64,000 nt of DNA from Ignavibacteriales bacterium (GTDB lineage: Bacteria > Bacteroidota > Ignavibacteria > UBA10030 > SZUA-254). Below, in pieces: positions 17,361 to 26,560 of the stretch (the stretch's first letter is position 1; each line of letters begins with the position of its first letter). The position numbers and the translations under genes are program-made. Below the pieces are notes generated by a model, which was not told where the DNA came from, ran no database searches, and saw only the letters and a list, made by a program, of their open reading frames with translations. The stretch is taken from positions 1-64,000 of the forward strand of contig JACRMQ010000001.1 of the NCBI GenBank assembly GCA_016214905.1, written 5' to 3'.

Positions 17361-18525
17361 GTTCTTTTCCTTTGTTTGTGAAATGAAGTAATAGTTCTTC
17401 GCCAAAACCAACGATGTTGCCAACGCCTAAGACTGTAGTTGCTGAATTTGTTAGTGCAACAACGTGTTGAAATACTTCCTCCGGTGGATTTGAAGAGAAG
17501 TCTGATATTGATTTTGCGGGTAAGCCAAGTGAAATTGCTTTATTATACAAAGCAGAAGTAAATTCACCGACTAATATAAAATGATCCGCAGGTAATTTCT
17601 TAGCAATTAATTCAGCAAGACTCTCGGTCCTCTGGATTCGATCTTTTCGACAATTTACAATTACTACAATTTTTTCTTCTTCGGATATATAACTTTTGAG
17701 GAGATCCCATATTATCAAATATGAATCAGGATCGTTCGCGGCAAAGGCGTTAACAAACTTTATCTCTTTTTCGAAATAATGAATTTTATAAATCCTCAAC
17801 ACACCAGGATCAGGTAAGGATTCGTGCATCCCCTTCAAGGCTTCAGTGCTCGATACTCCGGCATGTTCACAGACTGCTAAAGCCAATGCCACATTATCTT
17901 TATGCTCAACGTAAGAAAATCCTCTCATCATTTCATCAGTTATCTTATCAGATTGGACTAATCGTATTTGAGAATTTCTTTTTTTACCAACGTCATCAAA
18001 AATCGGTAAGTAGGTTTTCTCGGATGTAAATAGAACCGCATTATTCGGAACCGTGTTTGATAGAGATTGCGCCACATCCTTTATAGTCGGTCCCATCTCA
18101 TCAAGATGATCGGCACGAACATTCGTTATAACTCCGGTTGTTGCGTGAATCATCTGATGTTCCGCAATCATTTGATTCGGGGGCATTACTGCCATACACT
18201 CAATCACGAGAGCATCTACTTTTTCATCCAAAGCTTTATCCACAATTTTTAATTGCTCAATAATATTTGCTTTGCCGACCCTTGTAATTGGAATTTCCGA
18301 ACCATCAGGATGAATCATGCGGGCTTTTGTTCCTGTAGTTTTAGCGAATGTTCTAATTCCACCGCCTCTCAATCCCCCTGCGATTAAGCGAGTCACGGAA
18401 GATTTACCCCTTGTTCCGTTAACATGAATTCTTATCGGTATCTGCTTAACCTTTTGTTGATGAGTTCTGAATTCCCATACTCCAAGCCCAATCAATAATA
18501 TTAAAAGACCGACTGCAAAGATCAT
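17350..18525 (-). CDS. pgsB: Poly-gamma-glutamate synthase PgsB/CapB
   Basis: ATP-dependent amide ligase of the Mur ligase superfamily that polymerises glutamate through the gamma-carboxyl. 391 residues: an N-terminal membrane anchor (residues 1-17), the P-loop HVNGTRGKSSVTRLI with K41, the Mur-type VIECMAVMP near 105 and GVITNVRADHLDEMG near 130. Length and order match CapB/PgsB. It is 12 bp downstream of the T9SS beta-propeller gene and overlaps pgsC. Confidence 0.93.
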   Translation of the reverse strand: MIFAVGLLILLIGLGVWEFRTHQQKVKQIPIRIHVNGTRGKSSVTRLIAGGLRGGGIRTFAKTTGTKARMIHPDGSEIPITRVGKANIIEQLKIVDKALDEKVDALVIECMAVMPPNQMIAEHQMIHATTGVITNVRADHLDEMGPTIKDVAQSLSNTVPNNAVLFTSEKTYLPIFDDVGKKRNSQIRLVQSDKITDEMMRGFSYVEHKDNVALALAVCEHAGVSSTEALKGMHESLPDPGVLRIYKIHYFEKEIKFVNAFAANDPDSYLIIWDLLKSYISEEEKIVVIVNCRKDRIQRTESLAELIAKKLPADHFILVGEFTSALYNKAISLGLPAKSISDFSSNPPEEVFQHVVALTNSATTVLGVGNIVGFGEELLLHFTNKGKELVY

Positions 18526-18537
18526 ATTATTTCCGAG

Positions 18538-21500
18538 TTATTTTATTAAGAGCATTTTACTTGAAGACCGAGTTAACATTTGATTCGTTTCCAAATCAAA
18601 AGCTTTAAGAATAACAAAATAAACTCCGCTCGGTTGGTTTTGTCCGTCCCATTGAACCGTTCTGTAACCTTGATCCTGCACATCATCAACTAACGTGGAA
18701 ACAACTTGCCCTGCAACATTGATGATATTTAATTGCACCCTTGCACTTCTGGGAATTGAATAGCCGATAGAAGTTGCTGGATTAAATGGATTAGGATAAT
18801 TCTGCTCCAAAATAAATTTATCCGCTATCTGCTTATCACCTGTTTGATGTGAGGAAAGATAAATTCGTGAGATGTTGGATAAATCAATAATCGTTGTCCC
18901 CTTGCCTGAGATTTTATGCTCATGAAATCGATTATCACCGTCAATTACATTAATTTGGTATCTGACGTTTATATCTCTAACATCCCACGATATATTCAGC
19001 ACACTCTCATCGGAAACAATATTTATCGGAATAGTTTGAATATCTTTTGTGAAGATCTCTGCAAACCGTTGAGTTGAATATCTTACATCAAAACATCCTG
19101 CGGGTGGATTTGGTGGTATTGAATTTCTTTCTAATCCTTCGGTATTATTATCGAAAGAAAAATATAAAGTTCTTTCTCCCTGAGAATTTTTAAAACTAAT
19201 TCGATTCATGTTAGAGACGTTGCCGCTTTGTGTTTCCGAATAGGATAAACATTTTTCGCTGGTCTTTGATAATCCACCGATAGGAGTTGAGAGGATAATT
19301 TTACCGCCCTGGTTGACTTTAACCCAATATCCCTTACCGGGAATAATTGTATCAGACCGTGCATAGCCTGAACCATTCGAATAACCGAAATAATTTGTAA
19401 GAATTGTTACGGGAGATATAGGGGTTATATTTCCGATCGGAATCTTATGATACAAAGATCCAATGATATTCCAGTTTGGCAGAACGTCTATTGTATCATT
19501 AACAACTTTTAGTCCACCTATGCTCATATTATTTGAATTGGGAAATTTTAACCAATATCCGTGTCCTATCCGTAAAGTATCGTTGAGATTGTAGCTATTG
19601 GAATATGAAAAAGCGGGTGAATTCGCTGTGGGGAATAATGCTACTTTACGAAAATCACCAACATTCAATGGAACTGAGATAAGATTCCATCCAACTTCGA
19701 CCGGTATATCCAACATTGCCGATGTAGTTGTATCCAAAACATTTATTGAAACTTTTTGACTATCCAGTAAAATTCCATCTGACGCATAAATGGTTAGGTT
19801 ATACAGACCAATTTGTGATTGCAATGGATTCCAACTAAATAAGGCGTGTCCATTCGAACTATCGAAAAATATTGCACCTACCGGGAGATTCGCAGCACTC
19901 AAGGTTGGGATTGGACCATCAGGATCAGATGAAAATATACTAAAATTTAACAACGATCCGGGCAGTACAACCTTACTTCCTATTACGTCTATTTTGGGAG
20001 GATGATTTACATTTTGATATGTTGTGTGAAAAATACCGTGACTACCTGTACCGACATAAAGATTTAATGGATCCGCATCATCGCTTTCAATTGAGTAGAT
20101 TTCTAAATCCGGCAATCCTGTATTATATGTGGTCCAGTGGGCTCCACTATCAATACTCATAAATATTCCGTCACCAAACGTTCCGACGAAGAATATATTT
20201 CGATAAAGGGGATGCTGAAGAATAGACCTTACAGAATGGGTAACAGGTAACTGGTAGTGTAAATTCCACCCTGCGCCAGAATTTATGCTTTTATAAATTC
20301 GCCCGCTGTCAGATCCAACATATATGATATTGCTTAGTTGGTTATCAATGGTGATAGTCCTTATAAATCTATCCTGAAGAAGAAATCCGTTAACGTTCGT
20401 AATTTGTACCCAACTATTTCCACCGTCGGTAGATTTGAATAGATAACTCGAATCTGAACCAGCATAAATATTGTTCAGATTATTATGATCTAAGCTCAAA
20501 GATCTAATTGACGTTAATGACGGTATTCCAACACTTGACGATGTCCAACTCAATCCACCATTAACAGTTTTATAAATTCCGTTCCCAGTTCCAGCATAAA
20601 CGATATTTGAATTTGAAGGATGAACCGCAAGACTTCTGACAAATTTATTTATCGTTGTTGAATCGGTAACCGACCACACATGCCCTCCGTTTATGCTCTT
20701 AAAAACTCCACTACCATAGCTACTTGCATATAGAACTGCATTATCATTGGTTATTTCAATGGAGGTAATCGAGTTTGATGTTTTTAATGTATCGGTTTTA
20801 ACCCAACTCGAAGTTTGATCTGAGGACAACCAGATTCCGTCACCAAAATCAGTTCCAGCTATTATATTACCATTACCGTTAATTCTGAGGACTCTTCCAC
20901 CGGTTCCTAGCATTCCATTATTACTGCTCTGCCATGTGAATCCAGAATCAATGCTACGATATATCCCCCTTCCTTCTGTTGCGGCGTAAACATTATTCTT
21001 TGACAACGAATGAATGTCAATATCATTTATTGGGGCTTGTGTGCCAGGTAAACCTGCCGCCGATAACCAGCCGTTATTAATATCCCCAATCGGTCGGTAA
21101 TAAAACTTCCCCAATGAATCCGTCCCGGCGTATCTATATTTCTCTGTGAATGCGACTGAATTAATTTGCAAATCAAGAATCGGATTGGGAGTAGCTCCAG
21201 CGTTTATTTCTGTCCAATTTGTTCCTGCGTTTGTTGACTTATAAACTCCTTGAGCCGCAGTGCCAATAATCAAACTTGAATCTGGCTTATTGGAACTGAT
21301 GGCTACTGATTTTACACTGCTTCTAATCCCGGTGGGCCATTGCAGTTGAACCCAATTAGTCCCCCCATTCCTCGATCTGAATAATGCCCCACCCTGATTG
21401 ATATCGGCTATAGATCCACCGACATAAATTGAGTCACGTCCGTAAATCGCCACCGACCATAAATGTGGCATTGTTTCTGATGTTACAGGATCGTGTACGG

Positions 21501-21975
21501 TTATATTCGTCCATGTGGTGCCAAGATCGGTAGTCTTGAATAAACCACTTCCATAAGAAGCCGAATACACATTTCCGGAATATTTATCGTAAGCGATACT
21601 CCGGATTGAATTCACTGTTGAGAGCGATAAGGTCCAGCTTATACCACCATTTATAGTTTTGTATACTCCATCATTTGTTCCTGCAAATACAACCGTATCG
21701 GAAAGAGATAAGAGTGAACGGATGTGAGCATTTGTCAAACCGTTCCGATAATTAATCCATGTAACTCCACCATCGGTACTTTTAAAAACTCCCCAGCCGA
21801 AGGCACCTGCATACAATATATTCTGATTATTCGGAGAATGAGTTATTGCTTTAATATTTTTATGATAAGGTCCATTACCAATCCAGGTCTGTCCATTCAA
21901 CCCTGAGAATATCGAAGTGGTGCTTATTGTCAGAATAATATATAAACGATAGTTTTTTAATCTTTGAAAAAACAT
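18538..21975 (-). CDS. T9SS-secreted beta-propeller (BNR/sortilin-like) surface protein upstream of pgsB
   Basis: 1145 residues from ATG at 21975, which has AAGGAG 6 nt upstream. A signal peptide (to about residue 30) is followed by some 14 BNR/sortilin-like repeats (SxDGGxTW, FKSTDGG, YAGTxxGVYKT) filling about residues 40-650 and likely forming two propellers. Next come an Ig/cadherin-like domain near 660-745, a linker region, and a T9SS type A sorting domain with EQNYPNPFNPATSI and final MLLIK. So it is exported and anchored on the surface. It lies 12 bp upstream of pgsB on the same strand; such close linkage suggests one transcript, yet similar proteins are common in this lineage, so a role in PGA is unproven. 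Confidence 0.85.
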   Translation of the reverse strand: MFFQRLKNYRLYIILTISTTSIFSGLNGQTWIGNGPYHKNIKAITHSPNNQNILYAGAFGWGVFKSTDGGVTWINYRNGLTNAHIRSLLSLSDTVVFAGTNDGVYKTINGGISWTLSLSTVNSIRSIAYDKYSGNVYSASYGSGLFKTTDLGTTWTNITVHDPVTSETMPHLWSVAIYGRDSIYVGGSIADINQGGALFRSRNGGTNWVQLQWPTGIRSSVKSVAISSNKPDSSLIIGTAAQGVYKSTNAGTNWTEINAGATPNPILDLQINSVAFTEKYRYAGTDSLGKFYYRPIGDINNGWLSAAGLPGTQAPINDIDIHSLSKNNVYAATEGRGIYRSIDSGFTWQSSNNGMLGTGGRVLRINGNGNIIAGTDFGDGIWLSSDQTSSWVKTDTLKTSNSITSIEITNDNAVLYASSYGSGVFKSINGGHVWSVTDSTTINKFVRSLAVHPSNSNIVYAGTGNGIYKTVNGGLSWTSSSVGIPSLTSIRSLSLDHNNLNNIYAGSDSSYLFKSTDGGNSWVQITNVNGFLLQDRFIRTITIDNQLSNIIYVGSDSGRIYKSINSGAGWNLHYQLPVTHSVRSILQHPLYRNIFFVGTFGDGIFMSIDSGAHWTTYNTGLPDLEIYSIESDDADPLNLYVGTGSHGIFHTTYQNVNHPPKIDVIGSKVVLPGSLLNFSIFSSDPDGPIPTLSAANLPVGAIFFDSSNGHALFSWNPLQSQIGLYNLTIYASDGILLDSQKVSINVLDTTTSAMLDIPVEVGWNLISVPLNVGDFRKVALFPTANSPAFSYSNSYNLNDTLRIGHGYWLKFPNSNNMSIGGLKVVNDTIDVLPNWNIIGSLYHKIPIGNITPISPVTILTNYFGYSNGSGYARSDTIIPGKGYWVKVNQGGKIILSTPIGGLSKTSEKCLSYSETQSGNVSNMNRISFKNSQGERTLYFSFDNNTEGLERNSIPPNPPAGCFDVRYSTQRFAEIFTKDIQTIPINIVSDESVLNISWDVRDINVRYQINVIDGDNRFHEHKISGKGTTIIDLSNISRIYLSSHQTGDKQIADKFILEQNYPNPFNPATSIGYSIPRSARVQLNIINVAGQVVSTLVDDVQDQGYRTVQWDGQNQPSGVYFVILKAFDLETNQMLTRSSSKMLLIK

Positions 21976-22310
21976 TATCAACTCCTTGATGTAGAGTTAT
22001 TAACAAATAAAATTGGATTTATATTTTTGAGACTTGGAGGAAATGACTTATCATGGGGGTCGGTGCAGATAAGAATACCGAAACATGATATTGGCCGAAT
22101 GTTGAGTAAAAAAGCGGGATGAAATCATCATCTATTCCTTAATAGTTTGGTATATAGATCATTTGAATCTAAAACGAAGAAACTTAAAGTAAAGTTCCAA
22201 TCATGTTTATGATCCATTCAGTATCGACATTTTATTATTTTGATATTATGATATTGAATATTTCCGCTTGTATCAAGATATTGTAGATAATCTGTGTTTT
22301 TTGGCACACA
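21976..22310 (-). other. Intergenic leader before the T9SS propeller/pgs operon
   Basis: 335 bp without a gene. Besides the promoter at 22248-22276, a second weaker candidate lies nearer the gene: TTCAAA, 17 bp, TATTAA on the minus strand, around 22139-22168. An imperfect hairpin with arms 22049-22064 and 22077-22090 (TATCATG and TCGGT against ACCGA and CATGATA) falls in the presumed 5' untranslated region. No known riboswitch signature was recognised. Confidence 0.4.
22248..22276 (-). promoter_or_regulatory. Sigma70-type promoter candidate for the propeller/pgs operon
   Basis: On the minus strand TTGATA (22276-22271), 17-bp spacer, TATCAT (22253-22248). It would give a leader of about 265 nt before the ATG at 21975. 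Confidence 0.5.
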
Positions 22311-23999
22311 TCAATACCCTTTTGCAGATCCACCCTCCCTGAAATCAGGGTTCGCATAAATCATTTTCTTTTCCGGATCAATCATTATCGCCTGAACTGC
22401 TCCATAGTAATTTTCTTTTTCACATGGATTATGACCTTTAATTTTCAAATTCTGATTAACATCAATCGGTAAACAGAATTTTTCATAAAATAATGTATCA
22501 GGCATCCATTGGTGATGAAAACGAAAAGTATTGACAGCGCTTGAGATATCCATCTTAAAATCAATCACGTTAATTATGGTTTGAAGTACTGAAGTGATAA
22601 TCGCCGATCCACCTCGCGCTCCTAAAATCATTATCGGTTTCCCGTCTTTTGTAACAATTGTCGGAGTCATGGAACTGAGAGGACGTTTCCGGGGCTCTAT
22701 AGAATTAGCATATCCGCCAATCAATCCGTAACTATTCGGAATTCCTGGTTTTGAACTGAAATCGTCCATCTCATCATTTAGAAAAAATCCGGCACCAGCC
22801 ACTATCACCTGACTACCAAATATATCATTGATCGTGTAAGTTACAGATACACAATTTCCCAAAGAATCAATCACTGCATAATGAGTGGTATTTGGATGGT
22901 CTTTCATATCAACAATTCCGGGCTTAATACTTCCAGATATAGCCGATTTCATCGTGTCAATATCTGACGATCTTTCCACCGCATATTTTTTTGATATCAG
23001 GATATCTGTTGGTACTCTTGTAAATTCAGGATCACCTAAATATTCCGATCTATCTGAATATACCCTCTTCATCGCTTCGCTTATGACATGAACCGATTTT
23101 GAGGAATGAAACCCCATAGCGTGAAGATTATAATTCTCCAGAATATTGAGCATCTCAATCAGACATACTCCACCTGAACTCGGTGGTGGTATGGAGATAA
23201 TTTCATATCCACGATAAGATCCGCGAAGTGGTTCCCTGATCTTCGGTGTATAATTCTTCAGATCCTCCTTCGTGATCAAACCGCCATCATTTTGCATCTG
23301 ATTAAGAATCATATTTGCAGTTTCGCCGGCATAAAATTCATCAACACCGTGATTTCTAATGCGTCTTAATGTTTTTGCCAGATCGGGCTGCACTAAAGTA
23401 TCTCCCGCAACGTATCGATTTCCATTTTTAAAAAATGCTTTTATGGTTGAAGGGTATGCTCTTAAATCTGTCTCATATTCAAGTATTTTTTCCTCCAACC
23501 TTCGATTGACGATAAATCCATTTTCAGCGATGTCGATAGCCGGGGTTATTACATCGCCGGTGCTCATAGTACCGTAATCTTTCAAGGCTTTCAATAAACC
23601 TGCAACAGTACCGGGTACACCTGCAGACAGAACTCCTCTCACAGAATTTTTTGAGACATTATTGAGGCTATCGAGATACATATCCCGCCAAGCGCTTTTC
23701 GGTGAGGTCTCCCGAAAATCGATGACAACCGATTTTCCGGTATTCTCCCTGATAAGCATAAATCCTCCGCCGCCGATATTCCCGGCTTCCGGAAAAACAA
23801 CCGCTAATGTGAAGCCGATAGCTACCGCCGCATCAACTGCATTCCCACCTTTTTTCAATATGGAAAGCCCTACTTCCGATGCTAATCGGTCGGCAGAAAC
23901 AACCATTCCATTTTTTGATTGTTCAGATTGTGCATTGATTGTTGATGCTGAGTAAAAACAAATTAACGAAAGTACCAGCAGACAACGGCACAGACGAAT
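22311..23999 (-). CDS. ggt: Gamma-glutamyltransferase/CapD-family enzyme, possible PGA hydrolase or transferase
   Basis: Ntn-hydrolase that splits itself and transfers or hydrolyses gamma-glutamyl bonds. Counting from the first ATG (23906): GGNAVDAAVA near 20, GGGGFMLI near 45, RETSP near 65 (glutamate-binding arginine), the self-cleavage/nucleophile threonine T340 in HPNTTHYAVIDSLG, and KRPLSSMTPTIV. That ATG would leave out the signal peptide, yet the upstream frame encodes a good one (CLLVLSLICFYSASTINAQ) with no ATG, GTG or TTG. I extend to the ATT codon at 23997-23999, 23 bp after the ssb stop. Because PGA is gamma-linked and the pgs genes follow on the same strand, a CapD-like or PGA-degrading role is attractive; glutathione turnover is the alternative. 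Confidence 0.85.
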   Translation of the reverse strand: MRLCRCLLVLSLICFYSASTINAQSEQSKNGMVVSADRLASEVGLSILKKGGNAVDAAVAIGFTLAVVFPEAGNIGGGGFMLIRENTGKSVVIDFRETSPKSAWRDMYLDSLNNVSKNSVRGVLSAGVPGTVAGLLKALKDYGTMSTGDVITPAIDIAENGFIVNRRLEEKILEYETDLRAYPSTIKAFFKNGNRYVAGDTLVQPDLAKTLRRIRNHGVDEFYAGETANMILNQMQNDGGLITKEDLKNYTPKIREPLRGSYRGYEIISIPPPSSGGVCLIEMLNILENYNLHAMGFHSSKSVHVISEAMKRVYSDRSEYLGDPEFTRVPTDILISKKYAVERSSDIDTMKSAISGSIKPGIVDMKDHPNTTHYAVIDSLGNCVSVTYTINDIFGSQVIVAGAGFFLNDEMDDFSSKPGIPNSYGLIGGYANSIEPRKRPLSSMTPTIVTKDGKPIMILGARGGSAIITSVLQTIINVIDFKMDISSAVNTFRFHHQWMPDTLFYEKFCLPIDVNQNLKIKGHNPCEKENYYGAVQAIMIDPEKKMIYANPDFREGGSAKGY

Positions 24000-24022
24000 T
24001 GCAAGATTTTCGAAACTATATT

Positions 24023-24439
24023 TTAAAATGGAAGATCGTCTTTTTCCGGAGCAGCGGTTTCTTCTCGCTGAGGAATATCCATTTCTCCTCCGCCTTGCCC
24101 TTTTGAATCTAACATTATCAAATTATCGGCAATAATTTCAGTCGTGTACCGCTTCACTCCGGTATTTTTATCATCCCACGAACGAGTTTGCAAACGGCCT
24201 TCGAGATACGCTTTGCTACCCTTTTTTAAATATTGACCGCATATTTCTGCAAGCTTTCTCCAAACAACAATATTATGCCATTCTGTTCGTTCTTGCAAAT
24301 TTCCATCCTGGTCTTTCCAGCTTTCATTCGTCGCGATCGAAAATTTTCCGACTGCAACACCTGATGCAGTGTAGCTTACTTCAGGATCTTTTCCCAAATG
24401 TCCGATCAGCATGACCTTATTTAAACTCTTGCCTGCCAT
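24023..24439 (-). CDS. ssb: Single-stranded DNA-binding protein
   Basis: 138 residues: OB-fold with the usual N-terminus ([15 protein letters not shown]), [23 protein letters not shown] in the middle and [15 protein letters not shown] closing the fold, then a short linker and the acidic tip DDLPF that binds repair and replication partners. Standard length. No replication or ribosomal genes flank it, unlike many ssb loci; ggt follows. Confidence 0.96.
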   Translation of the reverse strand: MAGKSLNKVMLIGHLGKDPEVSYTASGVAVGKFSIATNESWKDQDGNLQERTEWHNIVVWRKLAEICGQYLKKGSKAYLEGRLQTRSWDDKNTGVKRYTTEIIADNLIMLDSKGQGGGEMDIPQREETAAPEKDDLPF

Positions 24440-24502
24440 AATATTTTGAACTCCTTATTGTGTTATAGTTACTTTAATTCTGTTGTATAATATAATAATT
24501 TT

Positions 24503-25393
24503 TCATTTGAATAAAATATCTACCGGGATACCAATGAGTTCTTTACGTGATAAAAGGTATAAAATCTTATTTTGATATTTTATATCGACCGGTTCATCAT
24601 AATCCTTTAGATCTTCAATTGTTTCTAATCTTTTAACCGAGGTAATAACTCCTTCTTTTCTCATTTTTACCAGCTTACAACTATCGATTACTATTATCTC
24701 ATTATCATACATACAAAATGATATCATACTCTTAACTGAATCATCAGCAATAGTCGAAATATAATTACCTAATTGATCGAAAACGATTATCCGATTATTA
24801 TCCTGAACAAAAATGTTTCCAATATTATTGACACGAATTCTTTTCGGATTCAACAACCTTCCTTTCCCTGCATCGAATCCACCAAATGTTCTCTCGACTT
24901 TCTGTGAATGACCAATCTTTACAATACGATTATTTTCTCCATCGATAAGGTATAACTTACCGAGATGATCAATATCGATACTTTTAGGATAACGGAATAT
25001 ATTATTCATTGATGAATATTGATTGTCCGATTGCCAGATGGCGGTTACATTCAAAGAGCGGTCATATTGGATAATCCGGTGGTTAGTATAATCAGAAAGA
25101 AATAAATCCAGATCGCTGGGCGAACAGATATCGGTAGGTTCTGCAAAACTATTTTTACTCAAAGCGAATCCGCTTAAAGTGGCTAGCGATTCACCCGCTG
25201 ATGAATATTTTAAAATTGCATTCCGGGATTTTTCGTAAACATAAATAATCCCACCCGGACTGATTGTGATAAATCGAGCATCATGTAATTGTTTAATAAA
25301 TACCCGGTCAGAAGTTGGCGTATTTTGGCAAAGAATGGAGATAGTTGAGAATACCAACACAAATAAAAGAAACAGTATTCGCCTCCGTTTCAT
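24503..25393 (-). CDS. Secreted six-bladed beta-propeller (NHL-repeat) protein
   Basis: 296 residues. Signal peptide at about 4-22 (ILFLLFVLVFSTISILC, followed by QN). The rest carries NHL-type blades: ISPGGIIYVYEKSRNAILKY, PTDICSPSDLDLFLSDYTNHRII, FRYPKSIDIDHLGKLYLIDGENNRIVKI, LLNPKRIRVNNIGNIFVQDNNRIIVF, followed by weaker ones. Such propellers usually bind protein or ligand; no catalytic motif is seen. It follows the PorV-like gene terminator, so it is probably transcribed separately. Function unknown. Confidence 0.75.
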   Translation of the reverse strand: MKRRRILFLLFVLVFSTISILCQNTPTSDRVFIKQLHDARFITISPGGIIYVYEKSRNAILKYSSAGESLATLSGFALSKNSFAEPTDICSPSDLDLFLSDYTNHRIIQYDRSLNVTAIWQSDNQYSSMNNIFRYPKSIDIDHLGKLYLIDGENNRIVKIGHSQKVERTFGGFDAGKGRLLNPKRIRVNNIGNIFVQDNNRIIVFDQLGNYISTIADDSVKSMISFCMYDNEIIVIDSCKLVKMRKEGVITSVKRLETIEDLKDYDEPVDIKYQNKILYLLSRKELIGIPVDILFK

Positions 25394-25411
25394 ATTACTA
25401 ATTCACAATAC

Positions 25412-25444
25412 AAAATGGTTCCGCAGTTAGGAAACTGCGGAACC
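25412..25444 (-). terminator. Intrinsic terminator after the PorV/PorQ-family gene
   Basis: A 12-bp stem with ends GGTTCCGCAG and CTGCGGAACC (25417-25428 and 25433-25444), followed on the minus strand by ATTTTG. It closes the TonB receptor/T9SS protein/PorV-like operon. Confidence 0.75.
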
Positions 25445-25472
25445 AAAGATATTATTTCTACTCGATCAATAA

Positions 25473-26507
25473 TTACAATGTAAATTTAACCGTGAACCAT
25501 TGATTTGCATTGAAGTAATCGGCATGACGATATGCATAATCGAAAATAATTGTAGAACCTTCAACCGGTATGTTTATACCCGCACCGAATGTCGGTCCAT
25601 AAATATTATCCTCATTATTTTGCCCATACATCATATAACCGCCGCGGACGAAAAACAAATTATTGAATCCGTACTCAACACCAAATCGGTATTCATCATT
25701 TCCGAAATTAGTATTTTGGAAATCGCCTGAGAATGTTAACATATGTTCATCAGCCACTTTGTAATCGTAGCCGAGACCTATTTCCAATGTTGATGGTAGT
25801 TCAAATTCCGCACCCGGTAATCTTAAAGCACGTTGACGCGAACCTGGTTCCTGACCGGGAATACTAACAAAGCTTTCGAGATCCGGTCCGTCAAATGTCA
25901 TGCTTGCTCCAAGGTTTTTTAACGCCACGCCTAATTTTAAGCCGATGTCTTTCGAGATATATTGTACACCGAGATCAAAGGCAAAACCGTAAGCGCTTGT
26001 CCGTACTATTTTCTCACTTATCATTTTCGCCGTCACGCCGCCGTGGATACGATCGGTGAAAGCACGAGAATAAGTCAATGAGCCGGTGATAAAGTTCGGA
26101 GAATAATTACCACCTGTACCTTCGGGTAAATTTGTGGTTGTAATCGGAATATCTCCGAAGTTTAGCGAGCGTATTGCAAAACCAAAAGTACCTACATCAC
26201 CGAATGAAGATGAAACCGCGAAGTAGCTAAGATTGATATCTGCGATATAAGAGAGAGAAGAGAACATAACTTCTACACTCCCTTGGTTTGAGACACCTGC
26301 GGGATTCCAATGAATTGCTTCAACTCCAGATGCAAGTGCGTTAATTGAACCCGAAAGAGCAGAACCACGGGATCCAACCGGAATGATTAATTCCGATGCA
26401 CCTGCAGTGCCAACGCGTTTATCTGATCCGCCGTAGAGTAAACCGACAGAGAATAAAAGCGGCACCAAAAGGAGGAGAATAACGGTAACATAATTTCGTT
26501 TTTTCAT
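25473..26507 (-). CDS. PorV/PorQ-family outer-membrane protein
   Basis: 344 residues from the ATG at 26507, which has AGGAGA 7 nt upstream; the frame runs on to 26543 without a better start. Signal peptide NYVTVILLLLVPLLFSVGLLYG, then the family hallmark GTAGASELIIPVGSRGSALSG and HWNPAGVS, followed by FadL-like barrel strands and a final FTVKFTL. PorV and its relatives shuttle or tether T9SS cargo at the outer membrane. Here it follows a large T9SS-type protein and a TonB-dependent receptor, so it may serve that pair specifically. Confidence 0.88.
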   Translation of the reverse strand: MKKRNYVTVILLLLVPLLFSVGLLYGGSDKRVGTAGASELIIPVGSRGSALSGSINALASGVEAIHWNPAGVSNQGSVEVMFSSLSYIADINLSYFAVSSSFGDVGTFGFAIRSLNFGDIPITTTNLPEGTGGNYSPNFITGSLTYSRAFTDRIHGGVTAKMISEKIVRTSAYGFAFDLGVQYISKDIGLKLGVALKNLGASMTFDGPDLESFVSIPGQEPGSRQRALRLPGAEFELPSTLEIGLGYDYKVADEHMLTFSGDFQNTNFGNDEYRFGVEYGFNNLFFVRGGYMMYGQNNEDNIYGPTFGAGINIPVEGSTIIFDYAYRHADYFNANQWFTVKFTL

Positions 26508-26560
26508 TTTAAACTCTCCTGTTAAATATTCATTTATTATCATAATATTTAATTAATCGA

